A stretch of DNA of 64,000 nt, taken from assembly GCA_016720425.1 (NCBI GenBank), contig JADKKQ010000003.1:186001-250000 (forward strand), written 5' to 3'. A model generated the notes under the pieces. That model did no database searches. It saw only the letters and a program-made list of their open reading frames with translations, and was not told where the DNA came from. The DNA is from Betaproteobacteria bacterium (GTDB lineage Bacteria; Pseudomonadota; Gammaproteobacteria; Burkholderiales; Casimicrobiaceae). Positions 17,025 to 25,278 of the stretch are shown in pieces. A program made the position numbers and the translations under genes. How positions within the stretch are numbered: position 1 is the stretch's first letter; each line of letters opens with the position of its first letter.

Positions 17025-18131
17025 GCGGCCTGATTCCGCGTCGCCGCTGCGGTCGCAGCCGCCCTCGGCGGAGGCCGGGCGCCGGCTCGCCTCGGCCAGC
17101 AGCGCCTCGTCGCGCAGCGAAACCTCGACCGGGCAGGGGCCCGGTGTCCAGCCTTCCATCTGCGCCGCGCGACGCGCGAAATCGACGTCGGCGGCGGGCT
17201 TCCACCGCGCCAGCAGCAGGTCGGCGCCGGCGGCGTCGTTGCAGGCCAGCACCATGTCGCAACCCGCGGCGACGGCGGCGTCGGCGCGGGCGACGAGGTC
17301 GCCTGCGCCCTGCGCGCCCGCCATCCCGAGGTCGTCGGAGAAGATCATCCCGTCGAAGCCCAGCCGCTCGCGCAGGAATTCGCGCAGCCAGCGGCGCGAA
17401 TAGCCGGCCGGCAGGGCGTCGACCGCCGGGTAGACGACGTGCGCCGGCATCATCCCCTCGAGGCCCTGGCGGCACAGCACCGCGAAGGGGATGAGATCGT
17501 CGGCGGTGAGCGCCGACAGTTCGCGGCTGTCGACGGGGAGGTCGACGTGCGAGTCCGCCGCGACGTGGCCGTGGCCGGGAAAATGCTTGCCCACCGCCGG
17601 CATGCCGGCCGCGCGCAGACCGTCGTGCAGCGCGGCGGCGAGGTGCGCAACGGCATTGGGATTGCGATGGAAGGCGCGATCGCCGATGACGGTGCTCGCG
17701 CCGTAGTCGAGATCGAGCACCGGCGCGAAGCTGAAATCGACGCCGTGGGCGCGCAGTTCGCTGCCGATGGTCCAGCCGAGGCGCGTGGCCTCGTGCGCTG
17801 CCGCCGCGACGTCGCGGTCCCACAGCTCGCCCAGCGCGCGCATCGGCGGCACCGCGGAAAAGCCGTCCCGGAAGCGCTGCACCCGCCCGCCCTCGTGATC
17901 GACGGCGATGAGCAGTCGCGGGGTGCGCAGGTTCGCGATCGACGTCGTGAGCGCCTTGAGCTGCGCCGGCGTCGCGTAGTTGCGTGCGAACAGGATCACG
18001 CCGCCAACCTGCGGCTGCAGCAGGCGTTCGCGATCGGCAGCGCCAAGCTCCAGGCCTTCGATGCCCAGCATCAGCGGTCCGCGCGGCAGCTGCAGCCCGG
18101 TCTCCGGACGACCTTCGTGCCGGGTGCTCAT
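16995..18131 (-). CDS. nagZ: Beta-N-acetylhexosaminidase
   Basis: This is a 378-residue family-3 glycoside hydrolase of peptidoglycan recycling. It removes N-acetylglucosamine from anhydro-muropeptides in the cytoplasm. The family hallmarks are present: VDHEGGRVQRF near residue 77, KHFPGHG near residue 182 with the mobile catalytic His/Asp loop, and the nucleophile Asp in IFSDDLGM near 265. The C-terminal 40 residues are Ser/Gly-rich and not conserved. In related betaproteobacteria nagZ follows pdxJ and acpS; here acpS is missing and the upstream 256 bp are repeat-filled, so the 5' flank and absence of a Shine-Dalgarno sequence may be artefacts. Confidence 0.93.
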   Translation of the reverse strand: MSTRHEGRPETGLQLPRGPLMLGIEGLELGAADRERLLQPQVGGVILFARNYATPAQLKALTTSIANLRTPRLLIAVDHEGGRVQRFRDGFSAVPPMRALGELWDRDVAAAAHEATRLGWTIGSELRAHGVDFSFAPVLDLDYGASTVIGDRAFHRNPNAVAHLAAALHDGLRAAGMPAVGKHFPGHGHVAADSHVDLPVDSRELSALTADDLIPFAVLCRQGLEGMMPAHVVYPAVDALPAGYSRRWLREFLRERLGFDGMIFSDDLGMAGAQGAGDLVARADAAVAAGCDMVLACNDAAGADLLLARWKPAADVDFARRAAQMEGWTPGPCPVEVSLRDEALLAEASRRPASAEGGCDRSGDAESGRSVGMGPASA

Positions 18132-18387
18132 CGAACCGCCGACCCGCGCCCGTCCGCGCGCTCCGCGCGGGGCCCCTCGCCGGGTGGCTCATCGCGCGGC
18201 CTCCCGCACCACCGCCGACCCGCGCCCGGCCGCGCGTCGGCCGTCCGCGCGCATCGCCTTGCCGTCGATCCCCGCGCTCCGCGCGGGGCCCCTCGCCGGG
18301 TGGCTCATCGCGCGGCCTCCCGCGCGCGCGGCCGGGCCGCGGGGGCCCCCGCCCGCCCGCCGCCCCCCCCCCCCCCGCGAGGGTGGC
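18132..18387. repeat. Repeat-rich scar between nagZ and pdxJ containing three copies of the pdxJ 3' end
   Basis: A 51-bp direct repeat occurs at 18157-18207 and 18273-18323. Part of it (GGGTGGCTCATCGCGCGGCC and five more bases) recurs at 18381-18405, where it is the genuine end of pdxJ. GCCGACCCGCGCCCG also occurs twice (18138 and 18214). A run of 14 C lies at 18363-18376. No gene is visible, although acpS is expected at this position. The structure looks like a collapsed or mis-extended assembly around a GC-rich junction, though a real local duplication is possible. Confidence 0.75.
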
Positions 18388-19134
18388 TCATCGCGCGGCC
18401 TCCCGGATCAGCACCTTCATCTGGCGGACGGCCTCGCGCAGGCCGGCGAACACCGAGCGGGCGATGATCGCGTGGCCGATGTGCAGTTCGCGGATTCCGG
18501 GCAGTGCGGCCACCGGCTGGACGTTGAAGTAGTTGAGCGCGTGCCCGGCGTTGAAGCGCATGCCGGCCGCGCGGATGGCGGCGCCGGCGGCGCGGATCTT
18601 CTCGAGTTCGGCGACGACCGCGGCGCTCTCGGGATCGCGCCCCTTGGCGTGGAACGCATGGGCGTAGGGGCCGGTATGCACCTCGCAGACCCGCGCGCCG
18701 ATGCGGGCCGCGGCCTCGACCTGCGCGACCTCGGCGTCGATGAACACGCTGGTGACGATGCCGTCCCCGGCCAGCGCCGCGACGACCGCGCCGAGCTTGG
18801 CCTCCTGCCCGACGACGTCGAGCCCGCCCTCGGTGGTGATCTCGTGCCGGCCCTCGGGCACCAGCATCGCCATCTCCGGCTTCAGCGCGCGGGCGATCGC
18901 GACCATCTCCGGCGTCGCCGCCATCTCGAGATTGAGCTTGATGTGGACCAGCTCGCGCAGTCGGCGCACGTCCTCGTCCTGGATGTGCCGGCGATCCTCG
19001 CGCAGGTGCACGGTGATGCCGTCGGCGCCGCCGAGGTGCGCCTCGACCGCGGCCCAGACCGGGTCCGGCTCATAGGTCCGCCGCGCCTGCCGCAGCGTGG
19101 CCACGTGGTCGATGTTGACGCCGAGTTCGATCAC
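18388..19134 (-). CDS. pdxJ: Pyridoxine 5'-phosphate synthase
   Basis: This 248-residue TIM-barrel enzyme condenses 1-deoxyxylulose 5-phosphate with 3-amino-2-oxopropyl phosphate to make pyridoxine 5'-phosphate, the last ring-forming step of vitamin B6 synthesis. The N-terminal ELGVNIDHVATLRQAR, the DGITVHLREDRRHI segment, and the MRFNAGHALNYFNV substrate-binding region are characteristic, and the length is normal. PLP made by this pathway is the cofactor of PhnW in the same window, though that link is only general. It lies between recO and the scar that replaces acpS. A 157-bp gap (19135-19291) separates it from recO and holds nothing recognisable. Confidence 0.96.
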   Translation of the reverse strand: MIELGVNIDHVATLRQARRTYEPDPVWAAVEAHLGGADGITVHLREDRRHIQDEDVRRLRELVHIKLNLEMAATPEMVAIARALKPEMAMLVPEGRHEITTEGGLDVVGQEAKLGAVVAALAGDGIVTSVFIDAEVAQVEAAARIGARVCEVHTGPYAHAFHAKGRDPESAAVVAELEKIRAAGAAIRAAGMRFNAGHALNYFNVQPVAALPGIRELHIGHAIIARSVFAGLREAVRQMKVLIREAAR

Positions 19135-19291
19135 CGGTGCCGCTCCTTCAATGTGCCGGTCGCCGCGCGCGTTCCGCCCGGAACCGGTCGCCGCAGCGCG
19201 ATCCGTCCCGCTACGTTCCCGCCGCGATCCGGCCGGACGACGGCGCCCCTGTCATTGTCGCGGAAAACGGGCCGTTGCGCGCCGGCACCGT

Positions 19292-20047
19292 TCATCGCTG
19301 GCCTTCGCCCCCGTCCAGCGCCAGCAGGTCCTGGACGACGCGCCGGCTCTCGACGCCGCGCTGCTCGAGGTGATGGTCGAGCACCTCGCGCATCAGGCGC
19401 TTCGCCTGGGCCGCGGTTTCGGCGTCCGGGTAGCGGCCCTCGGCGAGCGCCAGCAGCGTCGCGCCGCGCACCCGCGGGCCGGCGCCGCGCTCCGCACCCT
19501 CCGCGCGGCGCGGACCGCGGTCGAAGGCGTAGTGGTAGTCGGCCGTCGGGTCGAGCGGTGCGCCGGTGTCCGCTTCGCGCGCGAACATCGGCGCGTAGCC
19601 CAGCTCGGTCAGCAGGCCCAGCTCGAAGCGCCGCAGCAGCGCCGCCTGCTCGCCGCCGGCCGCGAGCTCGGCGAGCGCCCGCTCGTAGGCGGCGTAGAGC
19701 CGGGGATGCGGGTCCTCGCGCGCCAGCAGCTTCAGCAGGAGTTCGTTGAGGTAGAACCCGCACATCAGCGCGGAACCTCGCGGCAGCGGCAGGCCACCGC
19801 GCCATTCGGCCCGGGCCAGCGTCTTCAGTTCCGCCTCGCCAAACCACGACAGCAACAGCGGCTGAAACGCCTGCAGCAGCCCGCGCAGCTCGGAGCGCGG
19901 GCGCTTGGCCCCGCGGGCCACCATGGCGACGCGCCCGTGGTCGGCGGTGAACGCCTCGACGATCAGGCTGGTCTCGCGATAGGGCCACGCGTGCAGGACG
20001 AAGGCCGGCACGTCGTCGCGGCGCTGGGAGGGGGCACGCGGGGCCAT
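19292..20047 (-). CDS. recO: DNA repair protein RecO
   Basis: This is a 251-residue RecO. It has an N-terminal OB-fold (about residues 12-90, with AFVLHAWPYRETSLIVEAFTA dispersed over the first strands and GRVAMVARGAKRPRS) and a C-terminal helical domain with a conserved FYLNELLLKLL segment. RecO loads RecA onto SSB-coated single strands with RecR and anneals complementary strands in recombinational repair. A Gly/Ala-rich loop at about 187-200 is a local expansion. The gene follows era in the usual order, but a 151-bp dispersed repeat separates the two, its edge lying only 14 bp from the recO start codon. Confidence 0.93.
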   Translation of the reverse strand: MAPRAPSQRRDDVPAFVLHAWPYRETSLIVEAFTADHGRVAMVARGAKRPRSELRGLLQAFQPLLLSWFGEAELKTLARAEWRGGLPLPRGSALMCGFYLNELLLKLLAREDPHPRLYAAYERALAELAAGGEQAALLRRFELGLLTELGYAPMFAREADTGAPLDPTADYHYAFDRGPRRAEGAERGAGPRVRGATLLALAEGRYPDAETAAQAKRLMREVLDHHLEQRGVESRRVVQDLLALDGGEGQR

Positions 20048-20060
20048 CGTCGGAACGCCG

Positions 20061-20211
20061 CTCAGAACCGGTGAATGAATCCACTGCGCGGGCGGATTGC
20101 CGCGTTGCTCACTCGCTCCCTCCTCGCCTATCCATCAGATATGTCTCGTCGGTCGCATCGTTCGCGCCTTGCACTCCGCCCGCTCGCGACGATTTCTTCA
20201 CCGGTTCTCAG
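20061..20211 (-). repeat. Dispersed intergenic element, copy 1 (era-recO)
   Basis: The element is bounded by CTCAGAACCGGTGAA (20061-20075) and TTCACCGGTTCTCAG (20197-20211), an inverted pair with 14 of 15 positions complementary. Its right 35 bp (20177-20211) match copy 2 at 40628-40662 in 34 positions. The right edge includes the era stop codon (20208-20210). The interior codes for nothing convincing. It may be a small non-autonomous mobile element or a folded RNA element in the era-recO transcript. Confidence 0.7.
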
Positions 20212-21110
20212 TACCCGAATCGCTTCAGCATCCCCTCGTCGTCCGACCAGCCGGCCTTGACGCGCACCCAGACCTCGAGGAACACCGGGCCGCCGAACAG
20301 CCGCTCCATGTCGGTCCGCGCCCGCGAGGCGATCTCCTTCATCCGCGACCCGCCCTCGCCGACGAGGATGCCCCGCTGGTTGTCGCGCTCGACGTAGACG
20401 GTGGCCTGGATGCGGCGGACGCCTCCCTCCTCCTTGAAGGAGTCGATGCCGACGGTGGTCGCGTAGGGGACCTCCTCGCCCAGCAGCCGGAAGATCTTTT
20501 CACGGATGAACTCGGCGGCGAGGAAGCGCTCGTCGCGGTCGGTGATCTCGTCGTCGCCGAACACCGGCGGCCCCTCGGGCAGCAGCGCGGCGAGCTCGGC
20601 CAGCAGGCGGTCGAGCGCGCGGTCCTTTTCCGCGCTCACCGGAACGATGGCGACGAACGGGAACAGCGCCGCCAGCGCCGCCATCTGCGGCAGCAGCGCG
20701 TCCTTGTCCTTCAGCAGGTCGACCTTGTTGAGCGCGACCACGACCCGGGCGCCGCGCGGGAACAGCGCGATCACCGCCCGGTCGGCGTCGGTCGTGCGTC
20801 CCGCCTCGACGACCGCGACCACGGCGTCGATGCCGGCGAAGCTCTGCCGCACCACCTTGTTCATCCGCTCGTTGAGGCGCGAGCGGTGGCGGGTCTGGAA
20901 CCCGGGCGTGTCGACGAAGATGAACTGCGCGCCGGCGGTGGTGACGATGCCGGTGACGCGGTGACGGGTGGTCTGCGCCTTGCGCGAGGTGATGCTGACC
21001 TTGCCGCCGACCAGGTGGTTGAGCAGCGTCGACTTGCCGACGTTGGGACGGCCGACGATCGCGACGTGCCCGCAGCGAAACGCCGCCGCCGCGGCCGTGG
21101 GCTCAGACAT
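20208..21110 (-). CDS. era: GTPase Era
   Basis: This 300-residue GTPase assists 30S ribosome maturation by binding the 3' end of 16S rRNA. Its G-domain has G1 GRPNVGKST (about residues 19-27), switch region TSRKAQTTRHR, G3 DTPGF and G4 NKVD. The C-terminal KH domain (about 215-300) contains the ILVGEGGSRMKEI loop. The ATG at 21110 overlaps the end of rnc by 8 bp, so translation is likely coupled. The TGA stop is the first triplet of the adjoining dispersed repeat. The protein is cytoplasmic and membrane-associated, and essential in most bacteria. Confidence 0.96.
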   Translation of the reverse strand: MSEPTAAAAAFRCGHVAIVGRPNVGKSTLLNHLVGGKVSITSRKAQTTRHRVTGIVTTAGAQFIFVDTPGFQTRHRSRLNERMNKVVRQSFAGIDAVVAVVEAGRTTDADRAVIALFPRGARVVVALNKVDLLKDKDALLPQMAALAALFPFVAIVPVSAEKDRALDRLLAELAALLPEGPPVFGDDEITDRDERFLAAEFIREKIFRLLGEEVPYATTVGIDSFKEEGGVRRIQATVYVERDNQRGILVGEGGSRMKEIASRARTDMERLFGGPVFLEVWVRVKAGWSDDEGMLKRFGY

Positions 21111-21795
21111 CGGCGGACCCGCCGTCGGCGCCGGCAAGCCGTGCGTGGGCGAGCTCTGCCGCCGCCTGCTCGGCGATGCGGCGGCTGGAACCGGTGCCCG
21201 CGGTCTCGATGCCGAGCGCGGGGATCCGGCAGTGGACGGCAAAGGTCTGCGCGTGCGCTACGCCGGTCACCCCCGCGACCACGTACTCGGGCACCGCGAG
21301 GCGACGCGCCTGCAGCCATTCCTGCAGCCGCGTCTTGGGGTCCTTGCCGAGGATCTCGGGATCGGCCTCGGCCAGCAGGTCGCCGTAGACGCGCTCGATC
21401 GCCGCGCGGGCCGCGTCGTAGCCGCCGTCGAGGAAGACCGCGCCGAACACCGCCTCCAGCGCGTCGGCAACGATCGACGGCCGCTCCCCGCCCCCGCCCC
21501 GGCGCTCGCCCTCCCCGACCCGGAGCAGGGCGCCGAGTCCGATCTGCCGCGCGAGCTGCGCCAGCGTGTCGCGGTTGACGAGATTGGCGCGCAGGCGCGA
21601 CAGGTCGCCCTCGGGCAGGTCGCGCAGCCGGCGGTAGAGTGCCGCGGCGACCACGCAGTTGAGGACCGCGTCGCCGACGAACTCCAGCCGCTCGTTGTGC
21701 GCGGCCCCGTGGCTGCGGTGGGTGAGCGCCCGCGCCAGCAGCGCCGGCTCCTGGAAGGCGTAACCGATGCGGTCACGCAGGGTGGCGGGCGACAT
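21103..21795 (-). CDS. rnc: Ribonuclease III
   Basis: This 230-residue RNase III cleaves double-stranded RNA in rRNA and mRNA processing. The catalytic signature NERLEFVGDAVL is near residue 34 (typical members have LGDSVL), the second acidic cluster DALEAVFGAVFLDGG is near 108, and the C-terminal dsRNA-binding domain covers about residues 150-222. The ATG at 21795 is directly preceded by GGAGG with almost no spacer, which is unusual, but family similarity begins here (SPATLRDRIGYAF). It lies between DUF4845 and era in the usual order and overlaps era by 8 bp. Confidence 0.95.
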   Translation of the reverse strand: MSPATLRDRIGYAFQEPALLARALTHRSHGAAHNERLEFVGDAVLNCVVAAALYRRLRDLPEGDLSRLRANLVNRDTLAQLARQIGLGALLRVGEGERRGGGGERPSIVADALEAVFGAVFLDGGYDAARAAIERVYGDLLAEADPEILGKDPKTRLQEWLQARRLAVPEYVVAGVTGVAHAQTFAVHCRIPALGIETAGTGSSRRIAEQAAAELAHARLAGADGGSADV

Positions 21796-21824
21796 CCTCC
21801 GGCGGGGCGCGGACCGGGCGCGCG

Positions 21825-22190
21825 TCAGCGCGACGCCGACGCCTCGAACTCGAGCAGCAGGCTCGCGTTGGCGACGAGGTGCAGCCGGCGCGTCCACTCG
21901 ACGCGCGCAGTGATCTGGTTCCGGTCGCGGGTGATCTCGACGTCGCTGCCCCGCACCGACTCGATGTAGCCGGCGCTGGCGCGGCGGTCGAAGCTCTTGC
22001 GGACATCGGCGATCGAGCTGCCCGGGTCGCGGATGTCCTGCAGCGACTCGGTGAGCGCGCGCTGTATCGAGTAGTACTCGATCACCGCCGGCATGACCCG
22101 GAACCCCACCATCGCGACCGTCACCAGCACCGCGGCGACGAAGATAAAGCCGATGATCGAGAGCCCGCGCTGCCTCGACTTGTGCACCAT
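21825..22190 (-). CDS. DUF4845 domain-containing membrane protein
   Basis: This is a 121-residue protein with one N-terminal transmembrane helix (LSIIGFIFVAAVLVTVAMVGF) and a small periplasmic domain. DUF4845 proteins are found almost invariably between lepB and rnc in beta- and gammaproteobacteria. Their function is not established, and their N-terminus resembles pilin-like type II signals (RGLSIIGF), suggesting a possible envelope role. It sits 29 bp before rnc and 15 bp after lepB in the same operon. Confidence 0.9.
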   Translation of the reverse strand: MVHKSRQRGLSIIGFIFVAAVLVTVAMVGFRVMPAVIEYYSIQRALTESLQDIRDPGSSIADVRKSFDRRASAGYIESVRGSDVEITRDRNQITARVEWTRRLHLVANASLLLEFEASASR

Positions 22191-22205
22191 TGCCGTTCTC
22201 CCCTG

Positions 22206-23027
22206 CTAACGGATTCCCGAACCGACGCGCTTGAACGCCAGGCTGCTGATGTCGTCCCAGTTGAACCAGATGAAGAAGGCCCGTCCGCGAAGGTGGTCGT
22301 CGGGGACGAACCCCCAGTAGCGGCTGTCGTCGCTGTTGTCGCGGTTGTCGCCCATCACGAAGTAGTGGCCCTTCGGCACCCGGCAGACAAACCCGCGGTC
22401 ATTGTAATCGCAGTTCTCCCGCCCCGGGTACGGACGCACGTTCTGCACGTAGACGGGCTGTGCCTGCGGCGTCCGCGCGATCTGGTGCGCCGCCTCGGCG
22501 CCGGCGACTTCCTCGCGGAAGCGCTCGGTGGACTCGAAGCGCAGCCCCTCGAGGTAGCCGTAGCTGCCGTCCGCCTTCTGCGTCCAGGGCCTGCCGTTGA
22601 CGGTCAGCTGCTTGTCCCGATAGAGGACCTCGTCGCCGCCGACGCCGACCACCCGCTTGATGAAGTCCTGCGACGGGTTCACCGGGTAGCGGAACACCAC
22701 GACGTCGCCGGCCTTCGGATCGGAAAGCGGAACGATCTTCTGCTCGATGATCGGCAGCCGGATGCCGTAGGTGAACTTGTTCACGAGGATGAAGTCGCCG
22801 ACCTCCAGCGTGGGGCGCATCGACGACGAGGGGATCTTGAACGGCTCGGCCAGGAACGAGCGCAGCAGGAAAACGATCAGCAGGACCGGAAAGAAGCTCT
22901 TCGGGTACTCGATCCACCACGGCTCGGGCGCCTCGGCGGCGCGGCGGCGGGCGAAGAACAGCCGGTCGGCGAGCACCATCGCGCCGGTGACGAGCGTGGC
23001 GACGAACAGGATCAGGGCAAAGTTCAT
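22206..23027 (-). CDS. lepB: Signal peptidase I
   Basis: This 273-residue inner-membrane protease removes signal peptides from exported proteins. Two N-terminal transmembrane segments cover about residues 3-22 and 44-60. The catalytic Ser is about S69 in IPSSSMRPTL and the catalytic Lys about K124 in DFIKRVVG, and the conserved GDNRDNSDDSR box follows. Two Cys residues in ENCDYNDRGFVC (an insert before the last box) could form a periplasmic disulfide. It lies directly after lepA in the classic lepA-lepB operon and would process the PhnS and DegP precursors, among others. Confidence 0.96.
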   Translation of the reverse strand: MNFALILFVATLVTGAMVLADRLFFARRRAAEAPEPWWIEYPKSFFPVLLIVFLLRSFLAEPFKIPSSSMRPTLEVGDFILVNKFTYGIRLPIIEQKIVPLSDPKAGDVVVFRYPVNPSQDFIKRVVGVGGDEVLYRDKQLTVNGRPWTQKADGSYGYLEGLRFESTERFREEVAGAEAAHQIARTPQAQPVYVQNVRPYPGRENCDYNDRGFVCRVPKGHYFVMGDNRDNSDDSRYWGFVPDDHLRGRAFFIWFNWDDISSLAFKRVGSGIR

Positions 23028-23107
23028 TTCGGGGGTTCAGGCAGCGTGGGGGACGGGGACGGCCGGCGGGACCGGACGCGCGATGGTCGCGTCGGCGCGG
23101 CCGGGGC

Positions 23108-24901
23108 TCACTTCTCGCCCACCTGGAGGATGGCGAGGAACGCCTCCTGGGGGATCTCGACGTTGCCGACGGCCTTCATCCGCTTCTTGCCGGCCTTCTG
23201 CTTCTCGAGCAGCTTCTTCTTCCGCGTGATGTCGCCGCCGTAGCACTTGGCGAGGACGTTCTTGCGCATCGCCTTGATCGTCTCGCGGGCGATCACCTGC
23301 GCGCCGATCGACGCCTGCACGGCGATGTCGAACATCTGACGCGGGATCAGCGAGCGCATCTTGGCCGCGACCTCGCGTCCGCGGTAGATCGCCACCGAAC
23401 GGTGCACCATGATCGACAGCGCGTCGACCCGCTCGCCGTTGATCAGGATGTCGAGCTTCACCACGTCGGCGGCGCGGAACTCCTTGAACTCGTAGTCGAG
23501 CGACGCGTAGCCGCGCGACACCGACTTCAGCTTGTCGAAGAAGTCCATCACCACCTCGGCCATCGGCAGCTCGTAGGTGAGCATCACCTGCCGGCCGAGG
23601 TAGAGCATGTTCTTCTGCGTCCCGCGCTTTTCGGTGCACAGCGTCAGCACCGGGCCGACGTAGTCCTGCGGCATCAGGATCGACGCGGTGATCACCGGCT
23701 CGCGGATCTCCTCGACCCGGGAGAGGTCGGGCAGCTTCGACGGGTTCTCGATCTCCAGCACCGAGCCGTCCCTCAGCAGCAGCTGGTAGACGACGGTCGG
23801 CGCCGTCGTGATCAGGTCCATGTCGTATTCGCGCTCCAGCCGCTCCTGGACGATGTCCATGTGCAGCAGGCCCAGGAAGCCGCAGCGGAAGCCGAAGCCC
23901 AGGGCCTGGGAGACCTCGGGCTCGTAGTGCAGCGAAGCGTCGTTGAGCTTGAGCTTGTCCAGCGCGTCGCGCAGCGCCTCGTACTGGTTGGACTCGACCG
24001 GATAGAGGCCGGCGAACACCTGCGGCTTGACGTCCTTGAACCCCGGCAGCGGCTCCGCCGCCGGCCGCGCGGCGAGGGTGACCGTGTCGCCGACCTTGGC
24101 GGCGTGGATCTCCTTGATGCCGGCGACGATGAAGCCGACGCCGCCGGCCGACAGCTCGTCGCGGGCCACCGCCTTCGGCGTGAACACGCCGACCTGCTCG
24201 CAGCCGTGCGTCGAGCCGGCCGCCATCAGCTGGATCCTGTCCCGCGGCCGCACGCGCCCCTGCATCACCCGGACCAGCATCACGACGCCGACGTAGTTGT
24301 CGAACCACGAGTCGATGATCAGCGCCTGCAGCGGGCCGTCGGGGTCGCCCTTGGGCGCCGGCACACGGGCGATCACCGCCTCGAGGATGTCGTCGATCCC
24401 TTCGCCGGTCTTGGCGCTCGCGCGCACCGCGTCCTGCGCGTCGATGCCGATGACGTCCTCGATCTCGTCGATGACCCGCTCGGGCTCGGCGGAAGGCAGG
24501 TCGATCTTGTTCAGCACCGGCACCACCTCGACTCCCTGCTCGATCGCCGTGTAGCAGTTGGCGACGGTCTGCGCCTCGACGCCCTGCGACGCGTCGACCA
24601 CCAGCAGCGCGCCCTCGCAGGCGGCGAGCGAGCGCGACACCTCATAGGCGAAGTCGACGTGGCCCGGGGTGTCGATCAGGTTCAGCTGGTAGGTCGCGCC
24701 GTCGCGTGCGACGTACGACAGCGCCGCGGTCTGCGCCTTGATCGTGATCCCGCGTTCCCGCTCGAGGTCCATCGAATCGAGCACCTGCGCCTCCATCTCG
24801 CGATCGGAGAGCCCGCCGCAGCGATGGATGAAGCGATCCGCCAGCGTCGACTTGCCGTGGTCGATGTGGGCGATGATCGAGAAATTGCGGATGCGGTGCA
24901 T
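23108..24901 (-). CDS. lepA: Elongation factor 4 (LepA)
   Basis: This 597-residue translational GTPase acts on stalled or mispositioned ribosomes. The P-loop AHIDHGKST is at residues 11-19, switch motif RGITIKAQT near 50, DTPGHVDF near 79, and NKID near 133. The C-terminal domain, unique to LepA, ends with the basic GGDITRKKKLLEKQKAGKKR stretch spread over its last 45 residues. The ATG at 24901 is chosen because it begins the conserved MHRIRNFS. A strong hairpin with a U-rich tail lies immediately upstream, and no Shine-Dalgarno sequence is visible between them. Confidence 0.96.
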   Translation of the reverse strand: MHRIRNFSIIAHIDHGKSTLADRFIHRCGGLSDREMEAQVLDSMDLERERGITIKAQTAALSYVARDGATYQLNLIDTPGHVDFAYEVSRSLAACEGALLVVDASQGVEAQTVANCYTAIEQGVEVVPVLNKIDLPSAEPERVIDEIEDVIGIDAQDAVRASAKTGEGIDDILEAVIARVPAPKGDPDGPLQALIIDSWFDNYVGVVMLVRVMQGRVRPRDRIQLMAAGSTHGCEQVGVFTPKAVARDELSAGGVGFIVAGIKEIHAAKVGDTVTLAARPAAEPLPGFKDVKPQVFAGLYPVESNQYEALRDALDKLKLNDASLHYEPEVSQALGFGFRCGFLGLLHMDIVQERLEREYDMDLITTAPTVVYQLLLRDGSVLEIENPSKLPDLSRVEEIREPVITASILMPQDYVGPVLTLCTEKRGTQKNMLYLGRQVMLTYELPMAEVVMDFFDKLKSVSRGYASLDYEFKEFRAADVVKLDILINGERVDALSIMVHRSVAIYRGREVAAKMRSLIPRQMFDIAVQASIGAQVIARETIKAMRKNVLAKCYGGDITRKKKLLEKQKAGKKRMKAVGNVEIPQEAFLAILQVGEK

Positions 24902-24910
24902 GGGGAGCAG

Positions 24911-24940
24911 GAAAAGAAAAGGGCACGCCACGTGCCCTTT
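24911..24940 (-). terminator. Intrinsic terminator or attenuator directly upstream of lepA
   Basis: Perfect 10-bp arms AAAGGGCACG (24918-24927) and CGTGCCCTTT (24931-24940) enclose a 3-nt loop. Read on the minus strand the stem is followed by TTTTCTTTTCC, ending about ten bases before the lepA ATG. It would end transcripts from the rpoE-degP-glutaredoxin block, or regulate lepA-lepB. Confidence 0.8.
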
Positions 24941-24963
24941 CGAACAGGAAAGAACAGGGGATT

Positions 24964-25278
24964 TTAGCGGAAATCGGGCTCCGACGCGAATGTCGCCGTC
25001 CCGACCAGCGCCGCGTGCACGCGCGCGGCGTCGAGGTGGTAGTGACAGAGCTCGCGCGCGGGCGCCGGGGGCCCGAGGAAGAGCACGGGCACGCGGTCGC
25101 CCCAGACCGCCTCGAGGTCGGCGTGCGCGTCGACATCGACGACGGCGATCGACGCCCCCGCCGCTGCGGCGATCGGCCGCAGCGCGTACAGCATGTCGTC
25201 GCAGAGGTGGCAATAGGCGCGATGGAGGAGCGTCAACTCGACGCCCCCCCCACCGCCCGGGGGCGCGGCGTCAGTCAC
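24964..25278 (-). CDS. Glutaredoxin family protein (DUF836-like)
   Basis: This 104-residue protein has a thioredoxin-like fold with a CHLC redox pair in LLHRAYCHLCDDM (about residues 17-29). Small proteins of this kind commonly sit between the degP/mucD gene and lepA in betaproteobacteria; their partner is not known. A GTG at 25278 overlaps the degP stop by 8 bp (GTGACTGA), suggesting translational coupling. The N-terminus is a Pro/Gly run encoded by G/C homopolymers, so exact residues 5-12 may be unreliable. It is the last gene before the terminator upstream of lepA. Confidence 0.85.
   Translation of the reverse strand: MTDAAPPGGGGGVELTLLHRAYCHLCDDMLYALRPIAAAAGASIAVVDVDAHADLEAVWGDRVPVLFLGPPAPARELCHYHLDAARVHAALVGTATFASEPDFR

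Noticed and set aside
18132..18387. CRISPR-like array
   Set aside because: The repeats are irregularly spaced, derive from the pdxJ end and are not palindromic units separated by unique spacers; no cas genes are present.
20075..20196. Two possible small ORFs inside dispersed element copy 1, the second ending in SGFIHRF
   Set aside because: They are not conserved in copies 2 and 3, which have different interiors, and lack independent support.
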